Shown here: piece after piece, positions 1 to 8,670 of the stretch
Numbering within the stretch: the stretch's first letter is position 1
Layout: every line of letters begins with the position of its first letter
Origin: Candidatus Flexicrinis affinis
GTDB lineage: Bacteria > Chloroflexota > Anaerolineae > Aggregatilineales > Phototrophicaceae
Assembly (NCBI GenBank): GCA_016716525.1
Contig: JADJWE010000009.1
Coordinates: 372,001-436,000, forward strand
Reading direction: 5' to 3'
DNA: 64,000 bases
Translations under genes and position numbers: made by a program
The notes under the pieces: generated by a model
Databases searched by the model: none
Told to the model about the DNA's origin: nothing
Seen by the model: only the letters and a program-made list of their open reading frames with translations

Positions 1-412
1 AGTTCGGGTCTTCCTCGGCCGAGGGCTTGGCCGGGGGTGGTGGCGCTTCGAGCATCTTGACGAAATCGGTGGAGCGGATCACCGGGATCTTGTGCTTGCG
101 GGCGACGTTCTGCACGGCGTGATCGTCGCTGACGACCGTCCAACTGCGCGGCGGACTGAGCGACGGGACGCGCTTGCGGATGACCGAGTCCGCGGATGTG
201 TCGTGCGGCGCGAACTGGACCTTCACGCGGCCCGACGACATGCGCGACGGCCCGCCGGGAAGCCCGTTGTCGAACACGACCCAAATTCTGTGCTGTGACC
301 GCGACGCCCACCCATTGAGCCGCTGAACGAGCAGCGCTTCGTCATTCGGGTCGTCGAGGTCGATATCGGGCATTTGGCCGATCAGGTTGTGGCCGTCGAT
401 CAGAAAGAACAT
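1..412 (-). CDS. YacP-like NYN/PIN domain protein, partial (3' end beyond window)
   Basis: Read on the minus strand from the ATG at 410-412, this frame stays open to the left edge, so the C-terminus is missing. The N-terminus MFFLIDGHNLIG followed by a conserved-Asp region (DIDLDD), then IWVVFDNG and later WTVVSDDHAVQNVARKH, is the pattern of the YacP/NYN family of PIN-like nucleases, where the first Asp (in IDGHN) and the later Asp residues (FDNG, SDD) form the metal site. YacP (Rae1) in Bacillus is a ribosome-associated endoribonuclease; a similar role here is inference. The visible 137 codons end in a Pro/Lys/Glu-rich stretch. The upstream gene at 495 is on the same strand, 82 bp away. Confidence 0.8.
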   Translation of the reverse strand, partial: MFFLIDGHNLIGQMPDIDLDDPNDEALLVQRLNGWASRSQHRIWVVFDNGLPGGPSRMSSGRVKVQFAPHDTSADSVIRKRVPSLSPPRSWTVVSDDHAVQNVARKHKIPVIRSTDFVKMLEAPPPPAKPSAEEDPN

Positions 413-494
413 ATCGCACCCAGCCTGTCTCACCTTTCAGTGTACAGGCCGGGTGTACAATACGGCAAATGAAGGTTCGGTGATTGGACTCCCG

Positions 495-1130
495 CTACGC
501 CGAACCGTCCGTGTTCTCGGGCAGTTCGACCTCGATGCTGCGCAGGAGCTCCGTCACTGCAGTGACGCTCACGTAGACCGCGTCGGCCTGTGCGATCAGA
601 TACTCGTCTGCACCGGTTCGTATCACCGCCACCCGGATATACTGGTCCGGACTAGTGAGGGACGCCTCGGACCTGTGGAGACTGCCGAAGTACAGGCGTG
701 CCTCGTAGCCGTCCACCGTTTCATCGGACACGTGTGTGCGCACGACGATTCCGGCATAACGCTGTACGAGACTGTCCCAGTAGTCGCTCGCGAATTCGTC
801 GGTGGACGGACCGAGGAACGCCGGGGAACGGACGAAGTACATGATCACGATAGCCGTTCGGTCCGTGACGGTTGCAACGCAGACAACTTCGGGCACGTTC
901 CCGCACGCGGTCGCGGACGAGTCGGGTGACCATGCTGAGGGATGCGCGAATGAAACGCGCCCGCTTGCGAACCGCTGCGTAATTGCGAATCGGGTCTGAC
1001 ACGCGGCGGTCAGGACGACCAGAAGGCCGATGAGCACCATCAGTGCCACCAACCCGTACCGAACTCGCTTCGGGGCACTCGTCTCTAGAGCGCCCGTTCT
1101 GCTGTTGGCAGGGTCTGCTGGATTCCGCAT
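495..1130 (-). CDS. membrane-anchored protein with PsbP/DUF1795-like sensor-type domain (paralogue of 1251-2258)
   Basis: A 211-residue protein. A basic N-terminus is followed by one hydrophobic helix at about residues 25-44 that ends in LTAAC, a poor lipobox; it is therefore a membrane anchor or a weak lipoprotein signal. The remaining 165 residues are extracytoplasmic and carry FASGRVSFAHPSAWS, ACG..P..VCVA.VT and a final LLRSIEVELPE. The same pattern occurs in the C-terminal half of the next gene (1251-2258), so the two are paralogues from a local duplication. The motif resembles the start of PsbP/DUF1795-like alpha/beta domains, but the function is unknown. The gene lies 120 bp downstream of its paralogue on the same strand. 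Confidence 0.75.
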   Translation of the reverse strand: MRNPADPANSRTGALETSAPKRVRYGLVALMVLIGLLVVLTAACQTRFAITQRFASGRVSFAHPSAWSPDSSATACGNVPEVVCVATVTDRTAIVIMYFVRSPAFLGPSTDEFASDYWDSLVQRYAGIVVRTHVSDETVDGYEARLYFGSLHRSEASLTSPDQYIRVAVIRTGADEYLIAQADAVYVSVTAVTELLRSIEVELPENTDGSA

Positions 1131-1250
1131 GGTCGGAGTCCTCGAAACACATCCACCTTACAGCAGATGATAGGGTGCAGTTAAGTTGAGTCAAATTCCT
1201 AAAAGGTCTTCGAGGTTATGAACAGGAATCATCTCGGCGCACGGGCCGGC

Positions 1251-2258
1251 CTACGCCGAGTCGTCCACGTCCTCAGGTGTCTCGATCTCGATGCTGCGGA
1301 TGAGGGCTTCGACGGCGCCGGCACTGTCGCGAGTCGAATAGGCGGAAACCAGCAGCAGTTCGTTGGTCCGGGTACGGATGTATGCAGACCGGATTTGTTC
1401 GCCCATCCGAAAGCCGCCACGCGTCCCGCTTACCGTGCCGCTGTACAGGCGCGCTTCGTACCCGCCGATTTGGTCGCTAGAAACCGAGTCCAGCTCAACC
1501 CAAACGGGGTAGTCTCGACGCGCAGCGGTCCACAGTTGCTCCGCGACATCGTCCATCAGCCCAAACGGGCGTTCCGACCGTATCCCGTACACCGTAACTT
1601 GCGCACTCGCACTGGTCACCGCCGCGACGCACAGAATGCCCGGCTGAATCCCGCATGCCAGCGGAGACGAGTTCACCGTCCATATCGCCGGATGCTCGAA
1701 CGCAACACGGCCGCTCTCAAAGCGGGTCGTGTTCGACAATTGGATTCGCTGTACAACGTTAAGCCCCGCAAACACGGATACCCAGATCACTACAGCAGAG
1801 ATCAGGGGATAGACGAAACAACCGATCCGCCAGAAGCTCGGTTCGGCAGGTATTGTCGTGCGCCATTCAAGGTAGGCTCTGCGCTGCGACAGGATCAGCC
1901 CGCTGTTCACCAGCAAGCCAAGTGCAAGGGTCACGACGAGGTATGTGTTGGCATCTCGGATGTTGTAATACAGCCAAAGACTGGCAAACGTCAGGCCGAC
2001 GTACATGAAGATCAGCACGGCGATAGCACGCCCGTTGTAACCCAGCCGCCGCCAGTTGAGTGCAACCAACAGCGGCACGAGCCCGGAGACGAACAGCATC
2101 AACAGAACTGTCGTCCTGAATCGGTGGATCGGAAACGGCAGGAGCTTGCCCGTAAACGGATGCCGGCTGACTGGCTGTCCGGGCTGGCCATAGATCCAAA
2201 CCGCGTTCGGATTCTGCGACACAGCTAAGGCTTCGCCAGAGTCGGTCATGGTCTTCAC
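1251..2258 (-). CDS. four-helix membrane protein with extracytoplasmic PsbP/DUF1795-like domain
   Basis: A 335-residue protein. Hydrophobic segments at about residues 48-70, 77-98, 104-122 and 146-168 indicate four membrane helices, preceded by a cytoplasmic tail of about 45 residues. The C-terminal 165 residues (RFESGRVAFEHPAIW, PLACGIQPGILCVA, final LIRSIEIETPEDVDDSA) match the neighbouring 211-residue protein. Start: GTG at 2258 is the upstream limit; the ATG at 2249 (MTDSGEALA) is equally possible, and neither has a clear ribosome-binding site. No known family was recognised for the membrane half. Base composition is somewhat less GC-rich than the later genes. Confidence 0.75.
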   Translation of the reverse strand: MKTMTDSGEALAVSQNPNAVWIYGQPGQPVSRHPFTGKLLPFPIHRFRTTVLLMLFVSGLVPLLVALNWRRLGYNGRAIAVLIFMYVGLTFASLWLYYNIRDANTYLVVTLALGLLVNSGLILSQRRAYLEWRTTIPAEPSFWRIGCFVYPLISAVVIWVSVFAGLNVVQRIQLSNTTRFESGRVAFEHPAIWTVNSSPLACGIQPGILCVAAVTSASAQVTVYGIRSERPFGLMDDVAEQLWTAARRDYPVWVELDSVSSDQIGGYEARLYSGTVSGTRGGFRMGEQIRSAYIRTRTNELLLVSAYSTRDSAGAVEALIRSIEIETPEDVDDSA

Positions 2259-2365
2259 GCGCGCTGAATAGACTGATTACTGCACACAGTCTACTGCGGA
2301 ATCGCAGCGCACGTGCGGGCAATTGGCTGAGCCGGCACGTGCGTGCGTTTCTCCCGACTGCCTCG

Positions 2366-3268
2366 TTACGGCGCGATCTCCATTGACGCGATTAGCGCAT
2401 ACAGGTCGTTCAGGCGTGGGCCGGACGCGGAAGGCTGGAACTCGTTGAGTGCCGCGCGGATCGACTGCACGTATAAGTCGTAGCCGGCTTCGAACGCCAC
2501 CGCATCAAGATTTTCCGGTGGAGCAGAGGGCAGGTAGTTGGTGTCGAGCGGGAACACCGCCGCGATGTACAACGCGCCGTCGTCGCTCAAGCCCTGGAAA
2601 ACCAGCGCGACATCGCCTTCGACCAGCGGGACGTTCGGCTCCGCGAATGCGGCGAGGTACAGAATGCCCGTTCCGCCGCGAAGCTGGACGTACTGCTCAC
2701 GGGCGTGCAGCACCGGCGTGACATCGCGGAGAGGCAGGAACGGCAGCACGGCTTCGGCCGAGAGCGCGTCGCGGCTTTGGATGAGCGCGGCGAGTCGTTC
2801 AGGGGCGTCCGCATAAGCCGGGTCGGTGTCACGCGCAGCTTGCAGCTCGACCGTGGCGTACATCCACACCCCGGGATCGACGGCAAAGTCGTGCGTCAAC
2901 TCGGGAGAGTCGTCGGGCAGATAGTCGACAAATTCGACGCGCGTTACGGTCGGGACGAACGGCCGATTGCGTGCCTCGATGGGGGCGGACCGGGCAACGT
3001 CGTATCCGTTGGCGACGGTGAATGGAAGCGTAAAGCTGAGCCGGTCAACGGCAATCGACAGGCCAGCCAGATTGACCGGCTCCAATGTGGATTCGGGAGT
3101 TGCTTCTGGCGCGAAGTCGGTTGTGGCCTCGACGGGGACCTCCAGCGTGACCTCCGGCGTGGTCTCAGCGCTGGTGTTCGGCGCTTGGCGTTGAGCGACG
3201 ATCGTGACGGCCGACGCGCTCATTAAGAGGACGGCAAGTACGGCAACAATCTGTTGACGACGGGACAT
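2366..3268 (-). CDS. secreted protein of unknown function
   Basis: A 300-residue protein with an N-terminal signal peptide (MSRRQQIVAVLAVLLMSASAV, cleavage probably after VAQ or SAS). A low-complexity linker rich in Thr, Glu and Pro follows (TPEVTLEVPVEATTDFAPEATPE, about residues 36-62), then a globular alpha/beta domain of about 230 residues. No family was recognised. The start is well supported: AGGAG lies 8 bases before the ATG at 3266-3268. The gene stands alone between the four-helix membrane protein and the transposase remnant. Export is inferred from the signal peptide. Confidence 0.75.
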   Translation of the reverse strand: MSRRQQIVAVLAVLLMSASAVTIVAQRQAPNTSAETTPEVTLEVPVEATTDFAPEATPESTLEPVNLAGLSIAVDRLSFTLPFTVANGYDVARSAPIEARNRPFVPTVTRVEFVDYLPDDSPELTHDFAVDPGVWMYATVELQAARDTDPAYADAPERLAALIQSRDALSAEAVLPFLPLRDVTPVLHAREQYVQLRGGTGILYLAAFAEPNVPLVEGDVALVFQGLSDDGALYIAAVFPLDTNYLPSAPPENLDAVAFEAGYDLYVQSIRAALNEFQPSASGPRLNDLYALIASMEIAP

Positions 3269-3406
3269 AGACGATCTCCTGTGCGTACGCGCTCACACTA
3301 TACCGCCGGATGCGCCACGTCAATGCGTTCGCTGGCAATCCGTAGGGGAAAGGGAGTGGAGTGATGAGTCCTGAGTGATGAGGTGAAAGGGATCAGTCAT
3401 CAGGGG

Positions 3407-3736
3407 TCAGCATTCAGGCGATGGCGCACGGCTCAGTGCGCAGCATGTCCAGGTTGCTCGGGTCGTCCCGCCGTTCGTATCGCCCAGAACAAGCAGCGCG
3501 TGCAGATGATTGGGCATAATCACATACGAGTCGACCTGTACGCTGGGGCGAACTTGCGTCGTTCGTAGCAGTTCACGCTCTACTATGCGTCCGAGCGAGG
3601 TCATCTCGACGACGGCGTTGTCCGTGATGGTTCCCAGAATACTCCGTCGTTCGTGCGTGCAGATCGTGACGAAGTACGTGCCGGAATTTGCGTAGTCGTA
3701 GCCATAGAGTCGCGTGTACTTCCGCCTTCGTGCCAA
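3407..3736 (-). pseudogene. REP-associated tyrosine transposase (RAYT, Y1_Tnp) remnant
   Basis: The first 80 residues are clearly of the TnpA_REP/Y1 transposase family: YGYDYANSGTYFVTICTHERR followed by YVIMPNHLHALL, where HLH is the HUH metal-binding motif. Full-length members have 150-190 residues and carry the catalytic Tyr in a C-terminal helix. Here the homology stops right after the HUH motif and the last 25 residues (TNGGTTRATWT...) look random, so the catalytic Tyr region is gone. None of the frames downstream supplies it. The protein is therefore almost certainly inactive. The sequence just beyond (3350-3410) is made of short imperfect GATGAGT/CTGAG-type repeats, as often seen around such elements. 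Confidence 0.75.
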
Positions 3737-3767
3737 CTCAGACCTGAGAGTTTCGTTTCAATGTTGT

Positions 3768-3800
3768 AGCGACCGGGACGACCCAGCGGGTCGCCTCGCC
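3768..3800. repeat. dispersed intergenic hairpin, copy 1
   Basis: GGGACGACCC followed by GCGGGTCGCC forms an imperfect palindrome. The same GACCCGCCGGGTCGCC core occurs at 8671-8695 and 25356-25383, always between genes. Probably a small REP-like element; no protein-coding potential. Confidence 0.5.
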
Positions 3801-3843
3801 AGTACCTGACGTCAATAACGATTTCCCGGTGCAGCCTGTCCCC

Positions 3844-4689
3844 TTAGCTCCCGCCCGAAGATGACGGGAAGGGTACGACGCGCCCGAACCCGCCCCCGGC
3901 GCTGCGTCGGCGCGCCAGCGCGAACATCAGCGCCAGCACCCCGGCTGCGCCGAGCCGGAAGCGCGACATCCGGCCGAACGTCAGCGGCTTGTGCGCGTTG
4001 GAATCGATGACTGGAGTCTGTGCGGCTGGCACGGGACTGGCGCCCACAGGGGTTTGCACCGGGACCTCACGCAGCGTGGCTTCGATCCCGCCGGCATGCC
4101 AGCGTTTCACAACCTCGTACAGGTCGGCGGCAAGCTCTGGCGTAAAGCGGCTCGAACGCCCGGGTTGGATGACGACCACCCGGTTTATCCCGTTGGCTTT
4201 CAGGAACGTCGCGGACGGGAAATCCTGCGGGAAGACGACCCACCGGTTGTCGAACTCGCCCGGACCGGGCTGTACGGGCGGGTTGCGGTCATAGTCGATG
4301 AGAAACGCCGGTGGCGCGTTCTCGGCGATCCGCTGGCGTGCGATCGCCGGCGTATAGCGTATGAGCGCGGACATGATCGGGCGCACGTCGACGGCGACTT
4401 TCGAGCCCGTGAGCGTCGCCGCGCAGTTGTACAGCGGCACGGGGCGGAACCCGCGATCGGCCAACGCTACGCCAGCCTCGATGGCGGCGACCCCGGGCAG
4501 ATTGACGATCAGCGCGGTGCCGCTCCGGTAGTCGCGCGTCCAGTCCAGTTCCGGCCCGGGCTCGAACGACTCGGTCGAACCCCCGGACACGGGGGTCGTG
4601 GCGAGGTGCGCGAACAGCACCGGCTTCGCCCAGTCCGACCACACACTGGTGCTCGGCGCCCACATCTCAAATAGGTTTTGTGCGCTCAT
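3844..4689 (-). CDS. C-terminally membrane-anchored partner of the ATP-grasp enzyme
   Basis: A 281-residue protein starting at the ATG at 4687-4689, which overlaps the stop codon of the upstream gene as ATGA. A longer open frame upstream exists but lies wholly within the synthase gene and is rejected. The N-terminal half has an alpha/beta pattern (WAKPVLFAHL, TALIVNLPGVAAIEAGVALADRGFRPVPLYN, RWVVFPQDFPS, NRVVVIQPG). The C-terminus has a hydrophobic helix at about residues 245-262 (LGAAGVLALMFALARRR) followed by a short Gly/Ser-rich tail. No enzymatic motif was recognised. Translational coupling to the glutathionylspermidine-synthase-like enzyme implies that the two act together, possibly at the membrane; that is inference. 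Confidence 0.8.
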   Translation of the reverse strand: MSAQNLFEMWAPSTSVWSDWAKPVLFAHLATTPVSGGSTESFEPGPELDWTRDYRSGTALIVNLPGVAAIEAGVALADRGFRPVPLYNCAATLTGSKVAVDVRPIMSALIRYTPAIARQRIAENAPPAFLIDYDRNPPVQPGPGEFDNRWVVFPQDFPSATFLKANGINRVVVIQPGRSSRFTPELAADLYEVVKRWHAGGIEATLREVPVQTPVGASPVPAAQTPVIDSNAHKPLTFGRMSRFRLGAAGVLALMFALARRRSAGGGFGRVVPFPSSSGGS

Positions 4690-5930
4690 AAGGTCTCTTC
4701 CTCTTTGATCAGTATGGCGAGGTCGCGTGCGGTTGAATCGACGATGGGCGTGCGGCTGAGCCGGCCATAGATGCCGGCGACACGCGCGTTGACGGTATAG
4801 ACGCCGACGCTCGGATAGACCGTCTCGCCGTGCGGATTGGTCAACGGTATCGCGATGAACGGTTTCTGCGCGATCCATTCGCCGGGCCGCCGCCGTGCCG
4901 ACTTCTCGGCGGAGCGCCACAGTTTCTCGGACGCCACGCCGGGGATCGCGATGTCCTCACCGAAGCGGCCATAGACCGGCTTCAACACCCACTCGCGCCA
5001 CTTGGGCTGCGGGATGCTGCGCACGTCCACGGTCGCGGGCAGCATTTCGCGCCAAGCGTCCATCGGCGTCTGGAGCGCATCCCACGTCAGCGGAAAGCGT
5101 TTCGACTGTGTGAGCAGCGCCGTGGTCGGATTGCTGGCCGGCGGTGCGGCCTGCGTGAAGAAGTCCTGCCAGCGTGTGGATCGGCGCAGGCTGGGCAGCC
5201 ATTCGGCCGGGTAGTAGCGCACGATGGCGTCGACCGGGACGGTCTCGACCGCGTTGGCGAGCGTGACGCGCCCGTTCGCCCACGTTAGGTGTGCGGCACT
5301 GGCGAGGTGTGTCGTCAGCCCACGCGCTTCGAGATATTGACGCAGAAACAGCAGAATCTGCTGATCCTCGACGAACGATGTCGGGTAGATCATCGCCACG
5401 TGCGCGCCTTCGGGCACGGCGTCAGCGATGGCGTCGGACAGCATCTGTGCCGGGTTGGCCGCAAGGGCAGTGCCGGGGGTGTGCTGCTGCATCAGGCACG
5501 CGAAACCGACGGCTTCGTTATAACCGCCGGGCGTATCGCAGTTGCATTCGGAGATGCGCCAGCCGTCGTCCGTCAGGTGAAAGTCGAAGCGCATCACGCG
5601 CGCATCTCGGGTTCGGTCAGGCGCCCCGCGCGACCACAGCCGCGCGATGGGCTTGGGGAGGCCGAGTGTCTTGTGCAGCGCAGGGCGGCGGCACAATTCG
5701 GCTTCGGCGGCGAGCAGCTCACGGCTCAACTGCTCGGCGCAGCGGGCGATGCGCTCCCACTCCGGACGTGGCAGCAGCAGCGGATACTCGACCAGCAGGG
5801 GATGATCCGATACCTGCGGGTCGTACTTGAAGTGCTCGAAGATCATGCGCGTGCGCACGTCACGCATAATTGGCGCAGGCAAGGGCGGCCCGAATCGAAG
5901 CGTCGCGGTCACTGCAGAGGTTCCGCTCAC
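4686..5930 (-). CDS. glutathionylspermidine synthase-like ATP-grasp protein
   Basis: A 414-residue protein of the GSP_synth family (pre-ATP-grasp plus ATP-grasp). Diagnostic segments are RFDFHLTDDGWRISECNCDTPGGYNEA (substrate/pre-ATP-grasp region, about residues 113-140), WVLKPVYGRFGEDI (ATP-binding strand and glycine loop, about residues 316-329) and the C-terminal VGVYTVNARVAGIYGR. Family members ligate an amine to a carboxylate using ATP, but substrates outside enterobacteria are not known. Start: GTG at 5930, overlapping the stop of the preceding gene as GTGA. The amidase half of the E. coli bifunctional Gss protein is absent, so this resembles the stand-alone YjfC/YgiC type. Confidence 0.9.
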   Translation of the reverse strand: MSGTSAVTATLRFGPPLPAPIMRDVRTRMIFEHFKYDPQVSDHPLLVEYPLLLPRPEWERIARCAEQLSRELLAAEAELCRRPALHKTLGLPKPIARLWSRGAPDRTRDARVMRFDFHLTDDGWRISECNCDTPGGYNEAVGFACLMQQHTPGTALAANPAQMLSDAIADAVPEGAHVAMIYPTSFVEDQQILLFLRQYLEARGLTTHLASAAHLTWANGRVTLANAVETVPVDAIVRYYPAEWLPSLRRSTRWQDFFTQAAPPASNPTTALLTQSKRFPLTWDALQTPMDAWREMLPATVDVRSIPQPKWREWVLKPVYGRFGEDIAIPGVASEKLWRSAEKSARRRPGEWIAQKPFIAIPLTNPHGETVYPSVGVYTVNARVAGIYGRLSRTPIVDSTARDLAILIKEEETL

Positions 5931-6751
5931 AGGCGCGCGGCGGGCTGCAGCACGATCGAGAACGACACGATCGCCAGCGTGACGTACATCACGACCGGAA
6001 ACACGCCATATATTATGGTAGACGGGTGTGGCCTATCGACGGTCGGCTTGGCGATGCGCTCGATGAACACGGAAAGTGCGATCAACGGCAGTACCGGCCA
6101 CGCCCGCGTGACGAACGACACGACGAAGTCTTCCATGTCGATCCAGTCGCCGCTGACCGACCGGCCGAGGATCACGCCGGAGACGATCAGAAACGCAGCC
6201 AAACGGATACCGGCGGCCATACTGCGGTCGATCGTGATCGTCTCGGAAATCTGAGTGAAGAGTTCGAGTACCAGCCACGCCAGCAGCAGTGCGAGTGTGG
6301 ACGTCACCGCGCACAGCAGCACGATCCACCACCCGGGGCCGTCGCCGATGTTTCCGCCGACGAACGCCGCGCTCACGCCGATGAACGCGCCGCACAGCGC
6401 GATGGTCGCGCCGGTGTTGCGCCGCTGGAGACCGTCGTCCTGCAAGCTGATGCCGAGGACGGGCAGGAACCACTTCCAAACAAACAGCCACGTCGCGCCG
6501 AACAACGTATAGAACAACTGGTAGATCGCGTATTCCTGCACGTAGGCGTCGCCGAAGCGCGCGATCGCCCACCACATGCCGACGACACAGCCGACCGGCA
6601 CCAGCGCAAGCAGCCAGAAATCGATGCGCTGATAGACCATCCGGTTGACCCGGAACAGATACGCATAGTGCACAATCCACATCCATGCCACGCCGCCGAT
6701 GAACAGCCACGTCAGCATGATTTCGCTCTCTTCGAGCAAGTCAAAGTCCAT
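5927..6751 (-). CDS. DUF350-like multi-pass membrane protein
   Basis: A 274-residue protein with about eight hydrophobic helices. Two segments, RRNTGATIALCGAFIGVSAAFVG and IDRSMAAGIRLAAFLIVSGVILG, are spaced like the repeated cores of DUF350 (UPF0719, YjfL) proteins. E. coli yjfL lies beside yjfC, a glutathionylspermidine-synthase homologue, and the same pairing is seen here, with the synthase start overlapping this stop as GTGA. Start: ATG at 6749-6751 (MDFDLLEE) preceded by GAAAGAG; a GTG at 6784 would add eleven residues. Function unknown; association with the ATP-grasp enzyme at the membrane is inferred from context. Confidence 0.8.
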   Translation of the reverse strand: MDFDLLEESEIMLTWLFIGGVAWMWIVHYAYLFRVNRMVYQRIDFWLLALVPVGCVVGMWWAIARFGDAYVQEYAIYQLFYTLFGATWLFVWKWFLPVLGISLQDDGLQRRNTGATIALCGAFIGVSAAFVGGNIGDGPGWWIVLLCAVTSTLALLLAWLVLELFTQISETITIDRSMAAGIRLAAFLIVSGVILGRSVSGDWIDMEDFVVSFVTRAWPVLPLIALSVFIERIAKPTVDRPHPSTIIYGVFPVVMYVTLAIVSFSIVLQPAARL

Positions 6752-6809
6752 AATCGACTCTTTCGGTGCGGCGCACGAAACCACAGCGCTGGATGATATT
6801 ATAGTCAGA

Positions 6810-7562
6810 ATGACCCTGTTTCGCGTGTCACCCGTTTGTTCGCCCGCGCACGAATTCGCCGCCTGCTATGCGCTGGTGGCGCGCGTGTTCGCGCCGGACG
6901 AGCTGGTCGCCCGCAACGAATACGAGCACCTTCTGCGCCGCGCGGACGATGCGGCCCACCCGCACCGGTTTGCGATGCTGGCGGCGTGGGATGGCGATAC
7001 CCTGCTCGGCCTGATCGCCGGCAGCACGATGACGCTCGACGGCGATCCGTCGCGCTGCGTCGGGCTGATCGAGTATTTGGCGGTCGCGCCGGACGCGCCG
7101 CATCACCACGGGATCGGCTCGGGTCTGCTCGACGCGTTCGAGGACGCCGCGGCGCACGAAGCGCGCGCGCGTCATGAATCGTTTTCCGCTATCGTGGGCG
7201 AGGTGGACGAGCCGCTGCTGCCGTTCAAGTTCGCGCATGGGTACCGGCTCGCCGAGGGCGTCCGCTATGCGCAGCCGCCGATCGCGTTCGACGCGGAAGG
7301 AAGCGCGCTGCATCCCATCGTCCCCAAACTTCTGGCGATCAAACCGTTCGCGCTGGCTGACCCGCACGCCATCGACGCGAATCTGCTCGAGTCGATCGTG
7401 CGGACAATTGTGCGCTGGCGATACGTGCCCATGTTCGGCGCCGAACATGCCAAGCAGCGCGCCGCCGCGATGATCGACCGCGACGTGGTGGTGCCGTTCG
7501 TGGATTCGCTTGGCGACCGCGCGGCGATCCCGCTGATCCAGTACGTCGCGGCTAGGCCGTAG
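6810..7562 (+). CDS. GNAT-family N-acetyltransferase
   Basis: A 250-residue protein with an N-terminal acetyltransferase fold. FAMLAAWDGDTLLGLIAGS corresponds to strands 2-3, VGLIEYLAVAPDAPHHHGIGSGLLDAFEDAA to strand 4 and the acetyl-CoA loop (H.G.GSGLL stands for the usual Q/RxxGxG/A), and later residues LPFKFAHGYRLAE to the strand 6-7 region. The last 80 residues are an extension of unknown role. Start: ATG at 6810, chosen because the in-frame extension upstream runs through the divergent gene. The 3' end overlaps the convergent asparaginase gene by 11 bp. The substrate cannot be predicted. Confidence 0.8.
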   Translation: MTLFRVSPVCSPAHEFAACYALVARVFAPDELVARNEYEHLLRRADDAAHPHRFAMLAAWDGDTLLGLIAGSTMTLDGDPSRCVGLIEYLAVAPDAPHHHGIGSGLLDAFEDAAAHEARARHESFSAIVGEVDEPLLPFKFAHGYRLAEGVRYAQPPIAFDAEGSALHPIVPKLLAIKPFALADPHAIDANLLESIVRTIVRWRYVPMFGAEHAKQRAAAMIDRDVVVPFVDSLGDRAAIPLIQYVAARP

Positions 7563-8565
7563 TCAGCTCGCCGCACAGGTCGCGCTGCATGTCGGCCCGA
7601 ATCGTCTCGGTCGGCAGGCCGCGGCTGAACAGATAGAACAGTTTGGCGAGCGCCGCCTCGGTCGTCATGTCTCCGCCACTGACGACGCCCACCTCTGCCA
7701 GCACCGAACCCGTCTTGTAGGCGTTGAGATCCACCGTGCCGCGCACGCATTGGCTGCACGCGACGATCACCACACCGCGGTCGCACGCTTCGCGCAGCGC
7801 GGCCACAAACTCGCCGTCGCGCTCGGGCCCGTTGCCGACGCCGTACGCTTCCAGCACCAGCCCGCGCAGCGGCGGCTGAAGCAGCGTTCGCAGCATCTCG
7901 GCGGTAATGCCGGGGAAAAGCCGCAGCACGGCGACCGGTGGGTTGCGCAGCGCCTGCACGCGGATGGGCTGCGCGGCGGGACGTGGGCGCAGCAGGTCGT
8001 GGCGCAGGTCGATGGTCAGCCCGAACCGGCCCAGCGGCGGGAAGTTGGGCGAGTTGAACGCGCTCAGGCCGTCGGCCTCGACCTTCTGCGCGCGGCATCC
8101 GCGCAGCAGGCGGTCGCCGAACACGACGGCGACCTCGGCCAATTCCGGCATCGACGCGACGAGCAGGCTGTTGATCAGGTTGACGCGGCCGTCCGAGCGC
8201 AGTTCGGCCAACGGGATTTGCGACCCGGTCACGACAACCGGCTTGGCGAGTCCTTCCAGCATGAACGGCAATGCGGACGCCGTATAGGCGAGCGTGTCGG
8301 TGCCGTGCAGCACGACGAACCCGTCGTAGTCGTCGTAATGCGCGGCGATGTCCTGCGCGATCTCAAGCCAGTTGGCGGGCGTCATGTTGGCGCTGTCGAG
8401 CAGCGTGTCATACTCGTGGACATCGACGCTCGGCATCTGCGGGTCGTTCAATTCGGGCAGATCGGCCAACTGTCCGGCGAGAAAGTCGCGCACGGGGGCA
8501 TAGCCGCCTTCGGTGCGTGCCATGCCGATCGTGCCGCCGGTGTAAGCCACATAAACCCGCGCCAT
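7552..8565 (-). CDS. ansA: L-asparaginase (asparaginase/glutaminase family)
   Basis: A 337-residue enzyme hydrolysing L-asparagine to aspartate and ammonia. It has the first catalytic Thr signature VAYTGGTIGM (residues 6-15), the second triad HGTDTLAYTA, VVVTGSQIPLAELRSDGR, and the AYGVGNGP loop, all characteristic of the family. There is no signal peptide, so it is the cytoplasmic type I enzyme. Start: ATG at 8563-8565 with GGAGGG about 9 bases upstream; the frame is open further upstream but has no reason to be used. The 3' end overlaps the convergent acetyltransferase gene. Confidence 0.93.
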   Translation of the reverse strand: MARVYVAYTGGTIGMARTEGGYAPVRDFLAGQLADLPELNDPQMPSVDVHEYDTLLDSANMTPANWLEIAQDIAAHYDDYDGFVVLHGTDTLAYTASALPFMLEGLAKPVVVTGSQIPLAELRSDGRVNLINSLLVASMPELAEVAVVFGDRLLRGCRAQKVEADGLSAFNSPNFPPLGRFGLTIDLRHDLLRPRPAAQPIRVQALRNPPVAVLRLFPGITAEMLRTLLQPPLRGLVLEAYGVGNGPERDGEFVAALREACDRGVVIVACSQCVRGTVDLNAYKTGSVLAEVGVVSGGDMTTEAALAKLFYLFSRGLPTETIRADMQRDLCGELTTA

Positions 8566-8670
8566 CGCGTGTATCCCTCCGCCGTTTCCGCGCGGCGAGT
8601 ATACCGCGTGCCAACACAGACGCGGCGGCCTCGACCACGGGCGTAGGGAGATTGAACCACAGAGAACGAT

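Noticed and set aside
4690..4920. Extended N-terminus for the gene at 3844-4689
   Set aside because: The extension lies inside the coding sequence of the ATP-grasp enzyme, is Arg-rich, and the ATGA overlap gives a natural start.
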